From: an uncultured Muribaculaceae bacterium
GTDB taxonomy: Bacteria > Bacteroidota > Bacteroidia > Bacteroidales > Muribaculaceae
Assembly (NCBI GenBank): GCA_947177435.1
Contig: CAMWUM010000008.1
Location: 1 to 16,509, forward strand
DNA length: 16,509 nt
Reading direction: 5' to 3'
The notes under the pieces are model-generated. The model had not been told where the DNA came from. It worked only from the letters and a program-made list of their open reading frames with translations, and searched no databases. Shown here in pieces: positions 6,956-14,532 of this stretch. The first letter of the stretch is position 1. Each line of letters opens with the position of its first letter. The position numbers were made by a program, and so were the translations under genes.

Positions 6956-8305
6956 ATGAAACGACTCGTCATATTAGGCGCCGGCGAGAGCGGCGTCGGG
7001 GCCGCAATCCTCGGCAAGGACAAGGGCATGGACGTCTTTGTCAGCGACTTCGGCCATATCAAGGATAAATACACGGCCATGCTCGACGCCGAGGGCATCC
7101 CCTACGAGCAGGGCGGCCACACCGAGGCCCTCCTCCTCAACGCCGACGAGGTGGTCAAGAGCCCCGGCATACCCCCTACGGCACCCATTATGCTTAAAAT
7201 CAAGGAGAAGGGAATCCCCGTAATCTCCGAAATCGAACTTGCCGGCCGGTACTCCGACGCCAAGATGGTGTGCATAACCGGCAGCAACGGCAAGACCACC
7301 ACCACCCTGCTCATCCACCACATACTCACCAGTGCGGGTATTGACGCCGGGCTAGCCGGCAACGTGGGCCACAGCATGGCCCTGCAAGTGGCCCGCTCGC
7401 CCCATCCGGTTTACGTGATCGAGCTCAGCAGCTTCCAGCTCGAGGATATGCGCGACTTCCGAGCCAACGTGGCCGTGATGCTCAACATCACCCCCGACCA
7501 CCTCGACCGCTACGAGCACAAGATGGAGAACTACGTCCGCGCCAAGTTCCGAATACTCAACAACATGCGCCCTGTCGACGCGTTCGTGTACTGGCATGAC
7601 GACCCCGTCATCGCCGCCCAGATGCGCCAAATGGCCATCGAGGCCAGCCTATACCCCTTTGCCGAGCACAAGGAGGAGGAAAACACCGCCGCATACGTCG
7701 ACGGTGAAAACCGCCTGGTGATCAACACCCCGGGGCGCCACTTCACCATGCCGCGCGCCGACCTGGCCCTCAACGGCATGCACAACCTCTACAACTCGAT
7801 GGCCGCCGGCATTTCGGCCTCGCTGCTCGACATCCGCGACGCCGACATCCGCAAGGCCCTGGGCGACTTCCAGGGCGTCGAACACCGCCTTGAGTACGCC
7901 GGTACGGTCGACGACGTGCGCTACATCAACGACAGCAAGGCCACCAACGTCAACTCCACCTGGTACGCCCTCGAGAGCATGTCCACCCCCGTGGTGCTAA
8001 TCCTCGGCGGCAAGGACAAGGGCAACGACTACTCCGAAATCCTGCCCCTCGTGCGCCAGAAAGTCAAGGCTATCGTGGCCATGGGCGTTGACAATACCAA
8101 AATAGTCAACTATTTCGATGGCGTAGTGCCCGTGATTGATACCCACAGCCTGGCCGACGCCGTGGAGGCTTGCCGCAGCCAAGCCAAGGCCGGCGATACG
8201 GTGCTCCTCTCGCCCTGCTGCGCAAGTTTCGACCTCTTCAGCAGTTACGAAGACCGAGGCCGACAGTTCAAGGACCAAGTAAAGAAAATGGAGGCCCGGC
8301 AATGA
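6956..8305 (+). CDS. murD: UDP-MurNAc-L-alanine:D-glutamate ligase MurD
   Basis: This 449-residue cytoplasmic Mur ligase adds D-glutamate to UDP-MurNAc-L-Ala. The N-terminal nucleotide-binding fold starts LVILGAGESGVGAA. The ATP loop ITGSNGKTTT has Lys113. IELSSFQLE, LNITPDHLDRY, the NDSKATN motif of the C-terminal domain, LILGGKDKG and the terminal LLSPCCASFD are family signatures. The ordering with SNGKT (rather than TNGKT or THGKT) and the SKATN motif separate MurD from MurE and MurC. The stop overlaps the ftsW start in an ATGA. No unusual residues were seen. Confidence 0.96.
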   Translation: MKRLVILGAGESGVGAAILGKDKGMDVFVSDFGHIKDKYTAMLDAEGIPYEQGGHTEALLLNADEVVKSPGIPPTAPIMLKIKEKGIPVISEIELAGRYSDAKMVCITGSNGKTTTTLLIHHILTSAGIDAGLAGNVGHSMALQVARSPHPVYVIELSSFQLEDMRDFRANVAVMLNITPDHLDRYEHKMENYVRAKFRILNNMRPVDAFVYWHDDPVIAAQMRQMAIEASLYPFAEHKEEENTAAYVDGENRLVINTPGRHFTMPRADLALNGMHNLYNSMAAGISASLLDIRDADIRKALGDFQGVEHRLEYAGTVDDVRYINDSKATNVNSTWYALESMSTPVVLILGGKDKGNDYSEILPLVRQKVKAIVAMGVDNTKIVNYFDGVVPVIDTHSLADAVEACRSQAKAGDTVLLSPCCASFDLFSSYEDRGRQFKDQVKKMEARQ

Positions 8306-9630
8306 GCGATAACAACAAAGACATAGACCTCAACGAGGTCGTCAAGCCGCGCGCCACCGACAAGCAGCTGTGGGGCATCTACATCACGCTCTGCATCATT
8401 TCGATAGTCGAGCTGTACAGCGCATCGTCATTCCTGGTCGACAACGGACGCATCATACACTCGATGGTGCTCCACGTGCTGTTCCTGGTGGCAGGCCTGG
8501 TGGTGATGGTGTTTCTGCAGCGCACTCATTACCAGAAATTTCTGCGTTGGAGTTACCTGTTTGCGCTGGTCAGCATCGTACTCATGTTCGTGACGCTGAA
8601 GTGGGGCAACTACATCAACGGCGCCCGCCGCAGCATCAGCCTCGGCATCGTTGACGTGCAGCCGGCCGAGATGGTCAAGATTTCGGCCGTGCTCATCATC
8701 GCCGCCATCCTGGGCAAAAAGCGATTCTGGAAAGACGGCGACGTCAGCCCATTGGGCCTGACGTGCGTGCTGATCGTGGTGGCCATTGCCGGCGCCTCGC
8801 TGCTGTCGCAGGGCCTGACTAACACTCTGCTGCTTATGGCCATCTCCGGTTCGATGATGGTGGTGGGCGGCGTCAGCTTCAAAAACCTGGGCAAGATACT
8901 GGTGGCCTTCGTCGTGATCGGCCTTATGTTCGTAGGCGCGCAGAGCCTCTTCAAGTCCAGCGACTCAGGCAATGAAGCCGCTACTCAGGAGGTGGTCTAC
9001 GTGCCCGGCACCAACATCATCGTGGGCCAAAGCAGCGCCACCGGCTCTGACGGCAGCGGGTTAGTACGCCAAAGCACTTGGAAAAACCGCATACAGCGCC
9101 ACCTGAAATCCGACAAGTGGAACGACCCCATAACCAACGAAAACCAGCAGGAACAATACTCGTACATCGCCCAGGCCCACGGCGGCGCCATTGGCGTCAG
9201 CCCCGGCAACTCGCGCGAGACGGCGCGCCTGCCTCTGGCTTTCACCGACTACATCTACGCCATCATCATCGAAGAGCTCGGCCTGGTGGGCGGTCTGTTT
9301 GTGCTGGTGGTGTACCTGCTGCTGCTGGCCCGCGCCGGCCGCATAGCCACGCGATGCCAGACGGCCTATCCGGCCCTGCTGGTGATCGGCATGGCCATCT
9401 ACATTACGTTCCAGGCCATGTTCCACATGGCCATCGTCACAGGCTTCTTCCCAGTGTCGGGCCAGCCGCTGCCACTGATATCCAAGGGCGGCACGTCGAT
9501 TCTGATTACGTCGATGGCCCTCGGCATCATGCTGAGCGTAAGCCGATTTGCCGCCCGTAAAGGCAAAAACACCGAAATCAAGGAGGAACTGCAGGCCCTA
9601 CCTGCCGACGCCGCCGAAAACCACGTATGA
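8302..9630 (+). CDS. ftsW: Septal peptidoglycan polymerase FtsW (SEDS family)
   Basis: This 442-residue polytopic membrane protein polymerises lipid II at the septum together with FtsI. ATG at 8302 was chosen because it gives the ATGA overlap with the murD stop; the open frame runs further upstream, but only through murD sequence. NGARRSISLG and VQPAEMVKIS match the SEDS core. LPLAFTDYIYAIIIEELG contains Asp316, equivalent to the essential aspartate in the large periplasmic loop (Asp297 in E. coli FtsW, from memory). The cytoplasmic N-terminus of about 25 residues is acidic and polar. The periplasmic loop before Asp316 is enlarged and polar (about residues 215-300), and the proline/acidic motif usual near QPDFGT reads SQGLTNT instead. 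It overlaps murG by 4 nt. FtsW is preferred over RodA because of the dcw context. Confidence 0.94.
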   Translation: MSDNNKDIDLNEVVKPRATDKQLWGIYITLCIISIVELYSASSFLVDNGRIIHSMVLHVLFLVAGLVVMVFLQRTHYQKFLRWSYLFALVSIVLMFVTLKWGNYINGARRSISLGIVDVQPAEMVKISAVLIIAAILGKKRFWKDGDVSPLGLTCVLIVVAIAGASLLSQGLTNTLLLMAISGSMMVVGGVSFKNLGKILVAFVVIGLMFVGAQSLFKSSDSGNEAATQEVVYVPGTNIIVGQSSATGSDGSGLVRQSTWKNRIQRHLKSDKWNDPITNENQQEQYSYIAQAHGGAIGVSPGNSRETARLPLAFTDYIYAIIIEELGLVGGLFVLVVYLLLLARAGRIATRCQTAYPALLVIGMAIYITFQAMFHMAIVTGFFPVSGQPLPLISKGGTSILITSMALGIMLSVSRFAARKGKNTEIKEELQALPADAAENHV

Positions 9631-10724
9631 CAATGATAAAAAGAGCACTTATAAGCGGTGGCGGCACAGGCGGCCACATATTCCCCGCCCTCTCGATAGC
9701 CAACGCCCTGCGACGCCGCTACCCTGACATAGAAATCCTGTTCGTCGGAGCCGAGAACCGCATGGAAATGCACCGCGTACCCGATGCCGGATACGAAATC
9801 AAAGGCCTGCCTGTGGCCGGATTTGACCGCAAAAAACTGTGGCGCAACATTGGCGTGCTGCTCAAGCTGCGCCGCTCGATGTCCATGGCCAAGCACATCG
9901 TGCACGACTTCAAGCCAGACATCGCCATCGGCGTGGGCGGATACGCCAGCGGCCCCACCCTCAAAGCCGCCCAAAAGGCGGGCGTACCCACCCTGCTGCA
10001 GGAGCAGAACTCGTACCCCGGAGTCACCAACAAACTGCTGGCCAAGCGTGCCAAGGCGATATGCGTGGCCTACGATGGCCTCGACAAGTTCTTCCCCGCC
10101 GAGAAAATCACCCTCACCGGCAATCCCGTGCGCAAAGACCTGTGCGACTGCTCGCTGACTCAGGAGCAGGCTAAGGAGCAGCTCGGCTTCGATCCCGCCA
10201 AGCCGCTGGTGCTGGTGGTGGGAGGCAGCCTTGGAGCGCGCACCGTCAACCGATGCATCTCCGCCGCCGCCGCCGACATAGCCGCTGCAGGCGCCCAATT
10301 ACTGTGGCAGACCGGCAAGAAATGGCGCGCGGAGAAGCCCGTGCCCGACGGCAGCCAGGCCACGACGTTCATATCTGACATGGCCACGGCCTACCGCGCG
10401 GCCGACCTGGTGGTCAGCCGTGCCGGAGCGGGCACCATCAGTGAGCTCCAACTGCTGGGCAAGGCCACCATACTCGTGCCATCGCCCAACGTGGCCGAGG
10501 ATCATCAGCGCAAAAACGCCCAGGCCCTCGCCGACCGGGGCGCTGCCGTGATGGTGCTCGACGCCGAGGCCCCCACCCGCCTCAAGGACGAGATCATGCG
10601 CCTGCTGGCCGATCCGGCCCTGCGCGCATCCCTGTCGGCCAAAATAAAGGAGATGGCCCTGCCTGACTCCGACGAAAAAATCGTCGACATCATCGACCAG
10701 ATCGTCTCGACTAATCAAGATTAA
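9627..10724 (+). CDS. murG: UDP-GlcNAc:lipid I N-acetylglucosaminyltransferase MurG
   Basis: This 365-residue GT-B glycosyltransferase acts at the inner membrane face and converts lipid I to lipid II. G-loop 1 (SGGGTGGHIFPAL, residues 10-22), GVGGYASGP, LQEQNSYPGVTNK, TGNPVRKD, the second glycine loop GGSLGARTVN, SRAGAGTISEL and the UDP-GlcNAc-binding VPSPNVAEDHQRKNA are all present in order. The start at 9627 forms an ATGA overlap with ftsW; an in-frame ATG two codons later is possible. The last four sense codons and the stop lie inside a 10-nt tandem repeat that continues into the gap before murC. Confidence 0.96.
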   Translation: MTMIKRALISGGGTGGHIFPALSIANALRRRYPDIEILFVGAENRMEMHRVPDAGYEIKGLPVAGFDRKKLWRNIGVLLKLRRSMSMAKHIVHDFKPDIAIGVGGYASGPTLKAAQKAGVPTLLQEQNSYPGVTNKLLAKRAKAICVAYDGLDKFFPAEKITLTGNPVRKDLCDCSLTQEQAKEQLGFDPAKPLVLVVGGSLGARTVNRCISAAAADIAAAGAQLLWQTGKKWRAEKPVPDGSQATTFISDMATAYRAADLVVSRAGAGTISELQLLGKATILVPSPNVAEDHQRKNAQALADRGAAVMVLDAEAPTRLKDEIMRLLADPALRASLSAKIKEMALPDSDEKIVDIIDQIVSTNQD

Positions 10725-10760
10725 TCAAGATAAATCCCGATTAATCCCGAAAAATCCCGA
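10711..10760 (+). repeat. Five-copy decamer tandem repeat across the murG stop
   Basis: Five consecutive 10-nt units start at 10711, 10721, 10731, 10741 and 10751. Each has the form NNAATCNNGA, where the inner NN is AA in the first two units and CC in the last three. The murG stop TAA is at 10722-10724, so unit 1 and the start of unit 2 are translated. The array nearly fills the 49-nt murG-murC gap and is AT-rich against GC-rich neighbours. GATTAATC palindromes occur at 10719-10726 and 10739-10746. The function is unknown; slippage or local duplication is the simplest origin. Confidence 0.8.
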
Positions 10761-10773
10761 TTCAACATCAGCA

Positions 10774-12153
10774 ATGCAAAGCAACAAAGTATATTTCGTG
10801 GGCATTGGCGGCATAGGCATGGCCGCCCTGGCCCGCTACTACCTGTCGAAAGGCTGCCAAGTGGCCGGCTACGACCGCGCGCCATCGGCCCTGACCCAAG
10901 CCTTGGAGAGCGAAGGCGCCATCATCAGCTACGCCGACTCGATCGACGCCATCCCCGACGACTTCCGCACCCCGGGATGCGCGCTGGTGGTGTACACCCC
11001 GGCCGTGCCCGACGCCAACGTGCCTCTATCGTATTTCCGCGCCAACTCGTTTCCGGTGCTCAAGCGCTCGGCCGTGCTGGGCCTTATCACAAAAGGCTCC
11101 CAGGGCATCTGCTTTGCCGGCACCCACGGCAAGACCACCACATCGTCGATGGCCGCGCACATCCTGCACACCGCCGCCGTGGGCTGCAACGCCTTCCTCG
11201 GCGGCATCCTGCGCAACTACGGCAGCAACCTGCTGCTGAGCCAGACATCGCCGTACACCGTGATCGAGGCCGACGAGTACGACCGCTCGTTCCACACCCT
11301 ATCGCCCTACATCGCTGTGGTCACGGCCACCGACCCCGACCACCTCGACATCTACGGCACCGAGGAGAATTACCTCGAAAGCTTCGCCCACTTCACCGAG
11401 CTCGTGCGCCCCGGCGGCACGCTGCTGCTGCACGAGGGGCTCAAGCTGCGCCCGCGCCCCCAGGAGGGCGTAAAGGTGCTGTATTACGCCAAGGAGAGCG
11501 GCGACTTCCACGCCGACCGCATACGCCGCGGGCGCGGCACCATCGTGTTTGACTTCGTCACCCCCGACGGCGTGGTGGCCGACGTCGAGCTCGGCGTGCC
11601 CGTGGAAATCAACATCGACAACGCCGTGGCAGCCATGGCAGCCTGCTGGCTCACCGGCAGCGTCACCGCCGACGACCTGCGCCGGGCGATGGCCACGTTC
11701 CAGGGTGCTGAGCGCCGTTTCCAGTTCATGCTCAAGGAGGATCCCGAGCAGGGCGGACACGTGGTGATTGATGATTACGCCCACCACCCCGACGAACTGA
11801 AAATGAGCATCCAGTCGGTGCGCGCCCTCTACCCCGAGAGCAAGCTCACCGTCGCATTCCAGCCCCACCTCTACAGCCGCACCCGCGATTTCTACCGTGA
11901 ATTTGCCGAGGCGCTATCCCTGGGCGACGAGGTCGTGCTCATCGATCTCTACCCGGCCCGCGAGGAGCCAATCCCCGGCGTGAGCTCAAAAATCATCTTC
12001 GACGAGGTAAAATGCGGAAATAAAACGCTGATTTCGATAGAAGATTTTGTAAATACGATGAAAAATCTTAACTTTGACGTGCTTTTGGCTCTCGGTGCCG
12101 GTGACCTCTCTTTTGAGCTCCCCGCGCTGGTCGACGAACTGAGCAAAAAATAA
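10774..12153 (+). CDS. murC: UDP-N-acetylmuramate:L-alanine ligase MurC
   Basis: This 459-residue cytoplasmic ATP-dependent ligase adds L-alanine to UDP-MurNAc, the first peptide step. The N-terminal motif VYFVGIGGIGMAALA, the ATP loop GTHGKTT with Lys120 (the histidine form marks MurC), EADEYDRSFH, TATDPDHLDIY, the DDYAHHPDE segment, FQPHLYSRTRDF and the terminal ALGAGDL are family signatures. ATG at 10774 follows the decamer repeat. The last part of the gene (about 12003-12100) is visibly AT-rich with codons unlike the rest, and contains a predicted promoter. The coding frame stays intact, so this looks like selection for a regulatory site within the gene. No ddl follows. Confidence 0.96.
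   Translation: MQSNKVYFVGIGGIGMAALARYYLSKGCQVAGYDRAPSALTQALESEGAIISYADSIDAIPDDFRTPGCALVVYTPAVPDANVPLSYFRANSFPVLKRSAVLGLITKGSQGICFAGTHGKTTTSSMAAHILHTAAVGCNAFLGGILRNYGSNLLLSQTSPYTVIEADEYDRSFHTLSPYIAVVTATDPDHLDIYGTEENYLESFAHFTELVRPGGTLLLHEGLKLRPRPQEGVKVLYYAKESGDFHADRIRRGRGTIVFDFVTPDGVVADVELGVPVEINIDNAVAAMAACWLTGSVTADDLRRAMATFQGAERRFQFMLKEDPEQGGHVVIDDYAHHPDELKMSIQSVRALYPESKLTVAFQPHLYSRTRDFYREFAEALSLGDEVVLIDLYPAREEPIPGVSSKIIFDEVKCGNKTLISIEDFVNTMKNLNFDVLLALGAGDLSFELPALVDELSKK
12046..12076 (+). promoter_or_regulatory. Predicted internal promoter for ftsQ-ftsA-ftsZ
   Basis: TTTG at 12046-12049, a 19-nt spacer and TAACTTTG at 12069-12076 match the Bacteroidota consensus TTTG-N19-21-TAnnTTTG fully. 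It lies in an AT-rich patch at the 3' end of murC. Transcription would start near 12083 and give a leader of about 110 nt that includes the heptamer array before ftsQ. Extra promoters feeding ftsQAZ from within an upstream gene are well known in other bacteria. Confidence 0.65.
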
Positions 12154-12194
12154 TCTAAGATCTAAAGTCTAAAATCTAAGGACTAAAATCTCCT
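12153..12194 (+). repeat. Six-unit heptamer tandem repeat filling the murC-ftsQ gap
   Basis: Six consecutive 7-nt units start at 12153, 12160, 12167, 12174, 12181 and 12188, consensus (A/G)TCTAA(A/G); the fifth reads GACTAAA and the last degenerates to ATCTCCT. The array begins on the final base of the murC stop and ends on the base before the ftsQ ATG, so it makes up the entire gap and the ribosome-binding region of ftsQ. It is AT-rich with no Shine-Dalgarno. Confidence 0.85.
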
Positions 12195-13022
12195 ATGACC
12201 AAGCGAGGCATCATCCTCTGCATATTATCAATCGTGCTGGCGGCCTATCTGGCCTTCGGGCTGGCCTATGCTTACAAGCAAGACGCCGTGGAGCCGTACA
12301 AGGAGTTGAAGATCAAGATGTCGGAGGAAACATTCATCACCCCCGCCGTGATCGACGAGCGCCTGGGATACCTCAGCGCGCGCATCGCCTCGCTGCCGGC
12401 CGACAGCATCAACACCCTGCAGATCGAGAGGCTCGTGGGCTCGATGGACAACGTCGAGAGCGTGCGCTGCCTGATGCTCAACGACCGCACGGTCGAGCTC
12501 GACGTGGTGCCGCTCATACCCGTGGCCCGCGTGTTTGACCTCAGCGACAACTCAAGCTTCTACATCAACGCCCAGGGCAAGCGCATGTCGCCCCGGCCCG
12601 ACTATTTCAACGACGTGCCCGTCGTGGTCGGCGACTTCTCGTGGGCCGACAAGGCCGACCCGCGAAGCGCCATCCCCGTCATCCGATACCTCGAGACCGA
12701 CACGGCCATGGCGTGCCTCATCAGCTCGATCACCATCAGCCGCAAGGGCGACATCTACCTCGTGCCCATGATGCGCGGCCACGTGGTGGCTTTCGGCGAC
12801 ACCACCGACATCGCCGACAAGATGGCGCGCCTGCGGGTGTTCTACCGCCGGGTGCTCCCCGTCAAGGGCTGGGAGCACTATGACACCATTTCGGTCAAAT
12901 GGCGAGGCCAGGTGGTGGCCACGCGGGCCCAAAAGAGCAAAGCGGCGCCGGCGCTGCCGGTGGTCGACGAATACGACGACGACACCTTCGCCAACACCCA
13001 GGGTGAGTCCCCAAACTTCTAA
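12195..13022 (+). CDS. ftsQ: FtsQ-like cell division protein
   Basis: This 275-residue bitopic protein has a short cytoplasmic N-terminus, one membrane helix at about 5-25, and an external region that contains a divergent POTRA-like part (about 38-110) and a beta domain. The segment VARVFDLSDNSSFYINAQGKRMSP is the usual FtsQ pattern, in which a hydrophobic strand is followed by a G-K-R/M turn. Sequence similarity across FtsQ is low, and the call also rests on its place between murC and ftsA. FtsQ scaffolds FtsL/FtsB in the divisome. The tail is acidic (DEYDDDTF near the end). Translation starts directly after the heptamer repeat, and ftsA follows after 21 AT-rich nt. Confidence 0.9.
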   Translation: MTKRGIILCILSIVLAAYLAFGLAYAYKQDAVEPYKELKIKMSEETFITPAVIDERLGYLSARIASLPADSINTLQIERLVGSMDNVESVRCLMLNDRTVELDVVPLIPVARVFDLSDNSSFYINAQGKRMSPRPDYFNDVPVVVGDFSWADKADPRSAIPVIRYLETDTAMACLISSITISRKGDIYLVPMMRGHVVAFGDTTDIADKMARLRVFYRRVLPVKGWEHYDTISVKWRGQVVATRAQKSKAAPALPVVDEYDDDTFANTQGESPNF

Positions 13023-13043
13023 TAATCTATACCTTACAATATA

Positions 13044-14513
13044 ATGGACCAAAAATACATAATAGCGCTTGAGTTTTCCGGCTCGCAGGTCAAAGGCGCA
13101 TTGGTCAAGGCGCCCTCCATGCCGAGCTCGCCTATGGCCATCCCGTCGGTCGAGGTCGTGGCCCACGAAGACAAGGCTTCGTGCGTGCAGTACGGCCGCG
13201 TCCACAATCTCATCGACGCCGCCAAGGACGCCACTATCGTAATCCAGAAGCTCGAAAACAGCCCCAAGATACGCCTAGGCAAAATCAAGTCGGCCTACGT
13301 GGGCCTGGCCGGACGCTCGCTCGGCTCGATGCACGCCTCAGCCGAACTCGTGCTCGCCACCGAGCAGGAAATCACGGCCGACATCGTAAAGCGCCTCATC
13401 GGCGAGGCCACCAAGATGGTGCCCGGCGACAAGATGGCCCTGGCCGTTCTTCCCACCCGGTTTATCGTCAACAACCAGGCCACCAAGAGCCCCGTCGGCG
13501 CCCTGGGCTCTAAGATCAAGGGCGAGTTCACCGTGGTCACCTGCAGCCCGGTCAACCGACGCAACCTCGAGCGCGTGCTCGACGACCGCCTGCACCTGGC
13601 CGTAAAGGACTTCGTGGTCACGCCCCTGGCTCTCGCCGATATGGTCCTCGGCGAGGAGGAGAAGCAGCTCGGATGCGTGCTCGTAGACCTCGGCGCGCAG
13701 ACCACCACCGTGTCGATCTACAAGGACCGGGCACTGCAGCACCTGGCCACCCTGCCAATGGGCTCTAACAATATCACCATCGACATCGCCACCGGCCTCA
13801 GCGAGGTCAAGGAGCGAGCCGAGCTCGTGAAGATACGCCAGGCCAACGCCCTGCCCGAGCCCGTGAGCTCGACTGACGTTGACGCCAACCGCCTCAACTG
13901 CTACGTGCAGGCCCGCCTGGGCGAGATCATCGCCAACGTGGCCGCGCAGATTGAGTTCGCCGGCTTCAAGCCCTCTGACCTCAGCGCCGGATACGTCCTC
14001 ACAGGCCGCGGCGCCAAACTCAAGAACATGGCCAAGGCCTTTGAGGCGCAGACCAAGATGAAGGCGCGCTACGCTTCCATCCCCGCCACCGTCAGCGTGG
14101 CCGACTCGTCGGTCGAGCCTGCCGATTACGCCTCGCTCATCGCCATCGCCCTGGCCGGCGCCAAGGCCGCCGACACTGAGGGATGCGTGGAGATGCCACA
14201 GGCCGCCCCGCGCCAGCCCGAGCACGACGACACCTTCGATCCATACGCCGACGACGGCGACGACTCTGACGTACTGCTCGACTCCGACGACGAGGAACGC
14301 TCCAAACTGCAAAAGGCCGATAGACAACGCGTGCTCGAGCAGCAGGCAGCAAAGCGCGAACTCGAACTCAAACGCAAAGAGCAGCAGCGCAAGCAGGCAC
14401 AAAACAAGCCGCCCAAGCCATCGCTCGGCGACATCCTCAGAAGAAAGATCACCAACTTCTTCACCGACAACGGCGAGGGTGACGGCGAAGTCGACCTTGA
14501 CGACAACGTATAA
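13044..14513 (+). CDS. ftsA: Cell division protein FtsA (actin-like membrane tether for FtsZ)
   Basis: This 489-residue actin/Hsp70-fold ATPase links FtsZ filaments to the membrane. Phosphate loop 1 is ALEFSGSQVKGAL near the N-terminus. The 1C subdomain falls near residues 80-165, phosphate loop 2 is V214-DLGAQTTTVS, and the adenosine loop is V318-LTGRGAKLK, where a usual glycine is Arg322. The core ends near residue 380. A charged linker of about 75 residues follows: an acidic block (about 393-417, DDTFDPYADDGDDSD) and then a basic, glutamine-rich helix (about 418-455). The amphipathic membrane-targeting helix SLGDILRRKITNFFTDN is at 460-476, with 13 further residues, mostly acidic. E. coli FtsA (about 420 residues) lacks the linker and ends at its targeting helix. 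Confidence 0.95.
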   Translation: MDQKYIIALEFSGSQVKGALVKAPSMPSSPMAIPSVEVVAHEDKASCVQYGRVHNLIDAAKDATIVIQKLENSPKIRLGKIKSAYVGLAGRSLGSMHASAELVLATEQEITADIVKRLIGEATKMVPGDKMALAVLPTRFIVNNQATKSPVGALGSKIKGEFTVVTCSPVNRRNLERVLDDRLHLAVKDFVVTPLALADMVLGEEEKQLGCVLVDLGAQTTTVSIYKDRALQHLATLPMGSNNITIDIATGLSEVKERAELVKIRQANALPEPVSSTDVDANRLNCYVQARLGEIIANVAAQIEFAGFKPSDLSAGYVLTGRGAKLKNMAKAFEAQTKMKARYASIPATVSVADSSVEPADYASLIAIALAGAKAADTEGCVEMPQAAPRQPEHDDTFDPYADDGDDSDVLLDSDDEERSKLQKADRQRVLEQQAAKRELELKRKEQQRKQAQNKPPKPSLGDILRRKITNFFTDNGEGDGEVDLDDNV

Positions 14514-14532
14514 TTATCAAAAAAAGCAGCTT

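Noticed and set aside
8170..8301. Upstream extension of ftsW
   Set aside because: The open frame continues into murD, but the added residues are Arg/Pro-rich shadow sequence; ATG at 8302 in the ATGA overlap gives the expected FtsW N-terminus.
14479..14532. Earlier in-frame ATG for ftsZ inside ftsA
   Set aside because: It would add 18 unconserved residues and overlap ftsA by 35 nt. ATG at 14533 follows an A-rich leader and gives a normal FtsZ start.
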